Shown: piece after piece, positions 35,945 to 43,649 of the stretch
Layout of the letters: every line of letters begins with the position of its first letter
How positions within the stretch are numbered: position 1 is the first letter of the stretch
DNA from: Plantago elongata
Lineage: Eukaryota; Streptophyta; Magnoliopsida; Lamiales; Plantaginaceae
Assembly (NCBI GenBank): GCA_036897095.1
Contig: JAYMSP010000692.1
Span: 1-43,649 of the forward strand
Direction: 5' to 3'
DNA: 43,649 bases
Notes under the pieces: generated by a model
What the model was told of the DNA's origin: nothing
Seen by the model: only the letters and a program-made list of their open reading frames with translations
Databases searched by the model: none
Made by a program: the position numbers and the translations under genes

Positions 35945-35977
35945 AGAGAGAAGAGAGATGGATAGATTTTTTATATA
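35945..35977 (-). promoter_or_regulatory. core promoter of the MYB-related gene
   Basis: On the minus strand TATATAAA (35970-35977) lies about 110 bases upstream of the start codon. It is followed by TATCCA (35959-35964) and a pyrimidine patch CTCTCTTCTCTC. The transcription start is expected near 35940, giving an 80-base 5' untranslated region. TATCCA is the kind of site this protein family binds. Confidence 0.6.
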
Positions 35978-36038
35978 CCGTGAAAAAGTCTCATGGACCA
36001 AAACTAAGGGCCGTACACATGCCACGCTGGCTGCTTAA

Positions 36039-36258
36039 GGGCGTGTTTGGCAGGGAGATATATGGATTTAAACAAACTTACCTTTTCTTTTGCGTTGATT
36101 TTTTATGAGAGGCTGAGCTGGAATTTGGATTTTAGTGGTGTATTTATTGTATATACCAAGGATAAATTCTCATCATTTTTATATACTTTTTCAAGATAGG
36201 GATATTAGTGCTGTATTTATACAGCCTTGTGTTGGAGATAGTGTATGTTATCCAAACC
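36039..36258. mobile_element. possible Tourist-like MITE upstream of the MYB-related gene
   Basis: The left end TTAAGGGCGTGTTTGG is typical of Tourist termini. The only candidate right end is TTATCCAAACC near 36248-36258, which lacks the last bases, so the element looks truncated. Confidence 0.35.
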
Positions 36259-38264
36259 ATTTCTAGAATAATTGGTTTTTCTAAGCTTTTTATAATTTTC
36301 CTTTTCTGCTACTCTTTTTTTTTTCACATTAAATGGTTATACCATAATATTGTACCCATTTTACAATTTCTTTTTATAACTTTCTAGGTTGTATCGTAAC
36401 ATTAAAGATGGTTAATTTTGGTTGCATCGGTCGAATGCTATTATGTTGTACCGAAAAAAACTACAACCGTACCTATATGATTGTGGTTGGGAGTTTTCAC
36501 TATCGTCCAAAAATAAACATACACGTCCCCAGTAAAAAAATAATTAGTGCTCTAAAGGCGTTAATCATCAAACACCTTTCGAAAGAGACCTGTATTAGTG
36601 AAAAATCGACTAGTGCTCTTAAGAGTTACTTCTCAAGATGACTAGGTATGAGGAACAATGACTTACTATTCACTACATATACACAGGGATCTACAACTTT
36701 ACTAGCTCGGTCCTCTTGAGTTAAGTCTCTGAACGGTCTAACCACAAACTGGCTAACTCCATCTCTCTTAAGTGTGCGAGCTAACACATTCCGACTTGCT
36801 CATGTATAAGATTAATGTTATTTGACAAGCACTAATGTTGTGTTCTCTTCAAATAAAATTTATAGAACTGAACTGAGCTAAAGTAAAATATAAATTATAA
36901 CTAAATTGAGCTGAACTGAACTAAAATAATTTTCAATCGAAGAGAGCATCCTCTAAGAACACACCAATATATTTTACCCTCACTAATGAGGATGCCTTAT
37001 TCTCGAGCAACCTAACTATATCATGTGATTGGACCTTAGAAATAGATCTTGAAGAAATCTTAGATTGGATTGTAAAATTCATTTCTTTTCATGGAAAATT
37101 TGATGGCTACCTAATTTGATGCATACATAATTGGTGAAGGAGGAGAAGCTAACTAAATATAGGTCTAAATTCACGTCTCAAATAAAATCAAAGATGGTAT
37201 ATAATTTGCTTTGTTCCATGAAAGAGAAAGATTTGATGAATTTTTTTTAAACGGTTAAAAAAAACAACTATTTTATTCATATACCAGCATCTCATTACTT
37301 CTAAATCCATCTTGTAACTCCCTTTTTACTCCTAAATCTACCTTGTGACTCCATTAGAAATCGAACTCTGCACCTCCTTCTTACCACTACAGCCCACTCT
37401 ACTGCACTACCTTATACCTTCTAAAGATTTTTGGACTTGATTTAGTCCATAATTTGAGTCTATTTACAAATTATTGTTGTCCTACGTATCATATCATTTG
37501 GTCTCGTAAAATGATACGATAACGTTCCCGCTTTATTATTTGTGATTGTTTACAGTATAACTACTTTATACTTGAGCCATGCGTTTATAACAAACAATGG
37601 GACGGAGCTATATTTTGGGTGGGTAGGGCACTTCAAGTGCACTCTTTTAAAAAGCAAGACGTTTAGTGTAATCCTAACACTCTTTGGCATTTTGCCCCAT
37701 ACTTTAGTTGATCTGGGGTAAAAATGTATCTTACTTCACTTTCTTGTGTATCATACACACATACTATAGTTGATTTGTGGTAAAAATTGTAATTATTTGT
37801 GTTTTGTTAACATGTTTATCATCTCTATAGTAATAACATATTCAAGATATGCATTATAGTCGATCTTTCATCCAGATTTTAACGATATTTACAGTTTTAA
37901 CAACTAGTTTCGTTTACGATATCGTCAGAAGAATATACGTAAAATAGTATGCATGGTTTATAAAATTGTAATGAAAGAGATACATAAACAATATGATAAA
38001 TAATTAAATTTGTAGGTAAAATGAGGCTCGCTAATCTGTGATTATGAATGTTTTGCCAATATTGTTGAAGTTGAGTGTAATTATTGGATATTGGGGACCA
38101 GATTAGATAGAATCATAGAGATTTTAGGAGGGGTGCATGGTTCACGTAATTTTTGGTTTATACTTTATTTGCTGTTCTTGTTCAACATATCCTTTCTAAT
38201 AGTGCCAAGAGAAAGGAAAAGGAGAAATACGGTAAATTATATTCGACTTTATAATTATAATAAA
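36259..38264. other. gene-free spacer with repeat remnants
   Basis: No coding signal is seen. At 36838-36963 the outer sequences TGTTCTCTTC and GAGAGCATC..AAGAACA form weak inverted repeats around GAACTGAACTGAGCT and GAGCTGAACTGAAC, possibly a small MITE. A SINE-like element at 37250-37430 is listed separately. Confidence 0.4.
37250..37430 (-). mobile_element. possible tRNA-derived SINE
   Basis: On the minus strand an A-box-like TGTAGTGGTAAGAAGG is followed by a B-box-like GAGTTCGATTTC (37357-37368). Next comes a body with two imperfect copies of CTAAATC-x-CTTGT-x-ACTCC (about 37298-37320 and 37330-37352), and then a T-rich and A-rich 3' end. The box spacing is right for a SINE head, but no target duplication was found. 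Confidence 0.3.
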
Positions 38265-38348
38265 GCACAACTCAATTTGTAATACGTTTCAACTCTAACC
38301 AATAAGTTGGAGGTTTGAGTTACCGATTAATCATTTAAAGAAAAAAAT
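38265..38348 (+). mobile_element. ultra-short tRNA-like SINE, copy 3
   Basis: GCACAACTCAATTTGTAATA, CTCTAACCAATAAGTTGGAG and GTTTGAGTTAC, followed by TTTAAAGAAAAAAA, align over the full length of the copy at 19420-19500 with many transitions. It is the most diverged of the three copies. Confidence 0.5.
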
Positions 38349-41300
38349 TAGACTCAATAATATTACTCACTAATTTATAATTTAATGAGAAAACATCTGA
38401 TGCCATTTCTTCCAAGTTCCAACACACAAGTTTTATATATAATACATAGGTTAAAGGTACATTGCCCTTTTAGATTAGAATAATACTATAAGGTATATTA
38501 GACTTTTTTCCTTATTATAGATCTACAGTATTAGTGACTCGTTGTTATAGGACTTTGAATGGAATTGTATGAATTCAAATTAAATTTTGATATCATTTTT
38601 TAAAGCAAAATGCAACTAAACTGATATTCCTTCACCATTGGTTTTGTAGAAGCTCCAAGTTAGTTCATATATTGAAAGTCCTTCATTTTGTCCAACTTTA
38701 TGCACTATGAGGGAATTAAATACCATCTTGGTCTCATATAAACGTATAAAAACATATTAAGTATAAAGCAGCTGGTTCAAAAAGAAGATCTTTGTTAAAC
38801 ACAATCTCCAACAAGTTTATATGTTAGAGTGTTGAATTATTTGCCACATGACTATATTACATGAAATGTCCTTGTAATATCATCGCAATGTGGACTAGTA
38901 ATTTGAATAATATAGTGACTGTTTTGTATACAATTTGAATTGAATTTTGTCAATTCAAATAGTTTATTTTATACAAAAATAGATCATTCGAATTAACAAA
39001 AGTCAATTTAAATTGTAAATTAGTCTGACACATAAACGTGGACGGATAGAAAATTAATACAACATTTAGACGCATATGATACGTGAATGAGGCTTATGGA
39101 AATTTGGTATGGGAAAAGGGAAAGAGCTTGACGCATGGAGTAGATCAAAGTCAAATGAAGTGTGTAAATTTGCTTAGTCCATAAGCTAATTGTCTTAGTC
39201 ATAAAGACTTTTAAGTTCCTACTTTTAAAAGCCTTATCTTGGAAAGATTAAATCACTTGTGCTCATTACTTATTACTTTATAATTCTCAATTGCTCCACA
39301 AAGATGATAACTCTATGATCATCAACTTTATCATATTCAAAATAAGCCAACAAAACCGAGTTCTAAGGTTTCCTTTTATTTCCTCTTTGAAAAATTTACA
39401 CACAGATCCCTGTGTTATTAAGAGATTATGGACCACTGAAACACATCTTGTAAAAATTTGCTTTCGCACCATCTTCTATCAGTAAATGTTCCCCGGTATA
39501 AGAATAACCGTTTCCTTTTTTATAAAAAATATAATATATTTCAAAAAGGAATATAAGAAAAATATTCTAATTGTTACAAGTTCAATTCTCACAAGGACAT
39601 TACACTAACATCTAAACTAAAACACAATAAACCACATGAAAACTAACACATAGAGCAGAGGCAAGACAGTTGAAACCACCCCCTCACAACAAACCAGGGC
39701 GAAACTCTTGCCTACCCCATCATCTAACATTTCTCTAAACCTAAAGATCGAGCCAAGAGTTAGAGAAAAGGGACGAGTAACCGATTCTTTATGGGTATTG
39801 TGGGGGGTTAATAAAGTACTTGAAAACTTATATATCCTCGACGTACAAATTAGGTACAAACAAGGAAATTAAGTTGAATAACATTATGGATTAAAGTATT
39901 AGAAGTTTAGAGCTAACTTATTTTTACCCCTACATCGTCTTTTTTGCTAAAAGCTAAAAGGTCTCTATTCATATTTCATCTTCGTTTTAACCTTTTCAGA
40001 TAAATCAACAACGATAATATGTATATATCGGATTTAGAATGATTAATATCTTGTTCGATCTAAACGTTTATGTATAATTAGCAGTTATTATACCGACCAA
40101 AATATACATAGATCCTATGCTGGAATTATTGGCATATTCTCAATTATTTAGGCCTCCTTGTTTAATTATTGGTCCATACTATTTGCCTGAAGAAGAATAT
40201 TAAAAATTCAATAAAATATTGTAACCGGATAAAAACTTTGAAAAGTATTAACATAAAACATGAAAAACATATTTTTGTCGATGCCTAAAGTCATCGGCTC
40301 ATTGCCCTTGTGAAAATGACAAGAGGTTTGCTTTTTACTATACAAAATTATATCTCTAGTAGTGTGAAATCGTAAAAATGTTAGGACAATAAAAGATGAA
40401 CCTAAATGAAACGAACCTAATTGAAACATACAAAATGCAAATAAATGATCAGTGAAACTGTGAGAGGGGTGTATCCGATGTTACTAACTAATTTAGATAA
40501 ATGTAATTGTAAATATTTTAAACTCGTTCATAATTAATAAATAAATGACTATTTACTCTTTATTAAAAAAAAGAACTAAGCACCTAATTTCTTTTTTACA
40601 AAACTACACAACCCTGCAAGCGAATTTCTTTTGGCTCATCATTTGGCCAAGACGGTTTATTTGATGTCTAAAATATTCCGTTACATTCGTTACTCATAAA
40701 AAATATATGATCCGTGTACCATTACATATGAATTCCACGTTTATTATTAATACGAGGTGCACGGCATCTCCGAAAACGCCCCGAGGACTTCCACTCTTCT
40801 AGACATAGTCCTGGGCTTGGGGCAAACTATACCAGGTGTAATCGTTCATGATTTGAATTACTATCTATGTTACTCCAAAAACCAAAACTTAGTAACTCAT
40901 ATGTGATTATGTGATACGTTAATGTTAGTCCATGATTTGACTTTCATATAATTAAGGTCAAGGGATGCTAATAATCCGCAGTGTAAACTGATTGCGGGCT
41001 CGGCAGCCAATGAGGGTACGATGATAATTAGAATAGTAACAATAATTGAGGTTATTAGTTGTAAATATTGATTGAAAAATACACTAATTACATCAAAAGA
41101 AGATTGCTTTTATTATTAACAAATATTCTAAGTATTATTAACTGACAACGTTGTCTCAGACAACATTATATTTGATATGAAGCTGGATCTGGTTTTTCCC
41201 AAGACAATGATGCACTACTTAATTAACTTATCTTCAAACTTGGGAACATGATTAGCGATAGATTAAGAGCGGTCCCTGCTTTCGGATTACTAATTAATCG

Positions 41301-42860
41301 TTAATTTCTTAAACCAACCAGGTCATTAATTTCTAACTGTACGTATTATTCAATGTTTATTTTATTTATTTACTGAATAAGATAAGACAAGGTAAGACAC
41401 ATGATTAACCTAAAGACTTGAATATTTAATCCTTATTGATGAAGTAAAATACTATCAAAATTTCTCAATCAACCAACATATCTTTTCACCGTTGGTTTAC
41501 GTGAATTTTCTTGGACAAGTGGAAAGAGAACTGAATATTATTGATTTGAAACGTGATGTACAAAAATGCGTTTGATATTTAATTTAAATGAAAAAGTAAA
41601 GCGAGCAAATTTATTAGGTTAATTTGTGAATGTGCACTTTATCATTCGATGTTGATTGATCCATAATGTTTTAATGTGTTATACAATGCTCAGAGCCTTT
41701 CATCACTTAACCTGGATTGAAAGGGTTAATTATTTGAAGTATTTGCCGTTTATGGAAAGAAATAATGTGCTATAATTAATATGTGGACTGAGTTCAAATC
41801 TGGTGTGCAATTGTGGCTTCAGGAATTAGGACATTGTTTCGGTATCAATTTATTAGTTAATTAGGTTCGAAATCTTTTAAAGCCAGAAGTGGAGGAAGAT
41901 AAGGTAACTGCGTGATTATATCTTTAAAGATGATAAGGTAATGCAAATTCTTAATAGGATTTATTATTAGTAGCCCAGAATGCCTATAAATCTTGTATGT
42001 ATAGGTGTAGGGACAAGATCATCTTAATTTCAAAGTTGATTGATCATAGAACACTACTTCCTACCAAATGTATCTGTGCGAGATAAAATGTTAGCATATT
42101 ATTGGAGCGATCAACTTCCCAGTTAAATTAAATTTTTTTATATGAAAATGAAAAATTAAATTACAGTTAAAACAAGTCCGTTCAAGTTCTATTACAAATA
42201 CAACTCAGAATTTATCATTATGTTCAGGAGATTAACAGCACCTGAACATATCCCTCTCAGATCTATGGAATTAAATTCTGAATCTTGTAATGACTGTTAA
42301 CAGTATTCCTTTGGGTATTTAAATTATAACGTCAATATATTAAGCTTCTCCGTACAAATTTATCGAGGACATACATGCATTAATATGCATATATATGGTG
42401 GAAACTGGAAAGCATCTAATGAAGAAAAGATAAGCCAAAAGATAAGATATAATACTCTGCCATCAACGTGCATAGACCTTTCTAATAGTTTCTATTATCA
42501 CTCATAATTAAATTCCTCAATATTAGGTTAAAAGTTGTCTAATGACTCCCTAATCTTTAAATAATATGAAAAAGCTGAGATAAATCAAATTATATTTACT
42601 AGGGGCTAGTATTATAGCCATGATAAACCATAGGCTCAGAGCTGTTATCAACTCACATAGAACTACAAAACTCCAGATCAACTGTGGTGAGTTTCATTCA
42701 ACATAGCATCCGAACATAGAGCACCTTTTATCTACATTCACACGGATCATTCGGCTTAAAAGGGATCGGATAACGGATGAAGTTTCCGTCAACCAGTAGT
42801 TGAGGATACCGACACTTACAGATTGGATAAGATCAGATCAAATTAGTCCAATATGTTGCA
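38349..42860. other. gene-free AT-rich spacer
   Basis: No coding region recognised. Small open frames here match no family I know. Noted items: an 11-base perfect hairpin ATTTGAATTGA/TCAATTCAAAT at 38933-38960, and a GC-rich patch at 40761-40824 that resembles 7969-8030 in inverted orientation. Confidence 0.5.
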
Positions 42861-43649
42861 TACTGCATAGTACTAATGGGAAGTGATCAGTTCATATACA
42901 CTGCAGTCGACGAAAGCACCCATTCAGCAAGTGTTGTGATATGCACCACTATCATAGTGAATCAATTAGGCCTTCTCATCTTTCTAGTGGTTCTGAATTC
43001 TGATCATTCAATCTTTAGCAACACCCTTACAAATTTGAGAAAAATCAGGCTTTTCTTTCTTAAAAATCAGACAATTTCTGCACTGCAAAATATAGCTGAT
43101 TACATGTTACAAGTGGGCTGTTTTTCTAACTAGCTCGACCAAAAATCTGCAGCCAGATATGGAAACTCCTAGGTCCACAAGCGCGGGCAAAAACTATGGT
43201 TTCCTGGTAACACCATGTATCATCACAAAACAATATTCATCTTTAACAATCTCTCCTGGGTAGTTAATCCACCCTACATGCCACCAAGTGATGAACAAGC
43301 TTCTGCTAAGTGATATTGTGTTCCAAACAACTTAACTCCAGGCCTCAATATTAGCTACAGGCATATTGTGATGTATACAGGCAGATGTTCTTTTTTGCAA
43401 GTGAACATTGAGCTAAATGGCACGGTAACTGAAAGAACAGTCCGTAACTAGCTCGTCTCTCAATTCTGAGAAATTCATCCACCAACACTAGAATCTTCTG
43501 TGCATAAGAGAAGAAGGTCATCAGCAAAGCAAAGCTAAGACAACTCTAGCACAGGGAAACAATATTTGCTGATATCAGACAGTAGCAATCTAAATAAATA
43601 CATGTGGAATTACAACACGGAACAATAAGGAGAAGAGGGATCTTCCTTG
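42861..43649. other. possibly genic right edge (3' end of a minus-strand gene?)
   Basis: The sequence is less AT-rich than the preceding 4 kb. On the minus strand TTCTTCTCTTATGCACAG looks like a good 3' splice site ending at 43498. It is followed either by a frame open to 43351 or by a short frame ending GGTGGATGA. Neither product is recognised. An 85-codon plus-strand frame at 42876-43133 has no recognisable domain. Confidence 0.25.

Noticed and set aside
42876..43133. 85-codon plus-strand frame near the right edge
   Set aside because: No known domain, no supporting promoter or splice context; hydrophobic stretch alone is not enough.
1..43649. CRISPR arrays, bacterial operons, ribosomal RNA genes, organellar insertions, intact transposase or reverse transcriptase genes
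   Set aside because: Looked for on both strands; none recognised. All repeats found are short and non-coding.

Overview
The window is nuclear DNA from a flowering plant, most likely a core eudicot. It is AT-rich, its genes are split by short plant-type introns, and all four recognisable genes belong to land-plant nuclear families. The density of small DNA-transposon remnants fits the same picture. I did not find a clearly new gene system. The most unusual material lies in the splice sites and intron contents of the MOS14 gene and in several families of non-autonomous repeats.

Layout. (1) 1-2957, minus strand: the first ten coding exons of SMC4, the condensin ATPase; the gene continues past the left edge. 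(2) 4560-7299, minus strand: a complete three-exon gene for a membrane-anchored myosin-binding (MyoB, GTD-binding/DUF593) protein of 600 residues. (3) 7300-13192: intergenic DNA with a hAT-like element and a 1.2-kb terminal-inverted-repeat (TIR) element that holds an unusual GC-rich palindrome cluster. (4) 13193-29038, plus strand: a complete 27-exon MOS14 (transportin-SR/TNPO3-type importin) gene of 960 residues, with tandem duplications, a Stowaway MITE and tRNA-like retroposons in its introns. (5) 29039-34313: intergenic DNA with two Tourist-like MITEs and a third, larger MITE-like element with a very long internal hairpin. (6) 34314-35860, minus strand: a complete three-exon gene for a SHAQKYF-class MYB-related transcription factor of 307 residues. 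It faces MOS14 tail to tail. (7) 35861-43649: mostly gene-free AT-rich DNA with MITE and SINE remnants. The last few hundred bases may be the 3' end of another minus-strand gene.

The genes do not form a pathway; they are ordinary neighbours on a plant chromosome. They cover chromosome condensation (SMC4), myosin-driven organelle movement (MyoB), nuclear import of SR splicing factors (MOS14) and transcriptional control (MYB-related). MOS14 imports splicing regulators, and its own pre-mRNA has two GC-AG introns and one weak tandem-donor intron, so it is a reasonable candidate for splicing-based feedback. That link is inference.

Exon boundaries were worked out by hand from splice consensus, reading phase and family similarity. 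All phases close in all four genes. Protein identities rest on recalled family sequences, not on a database search.
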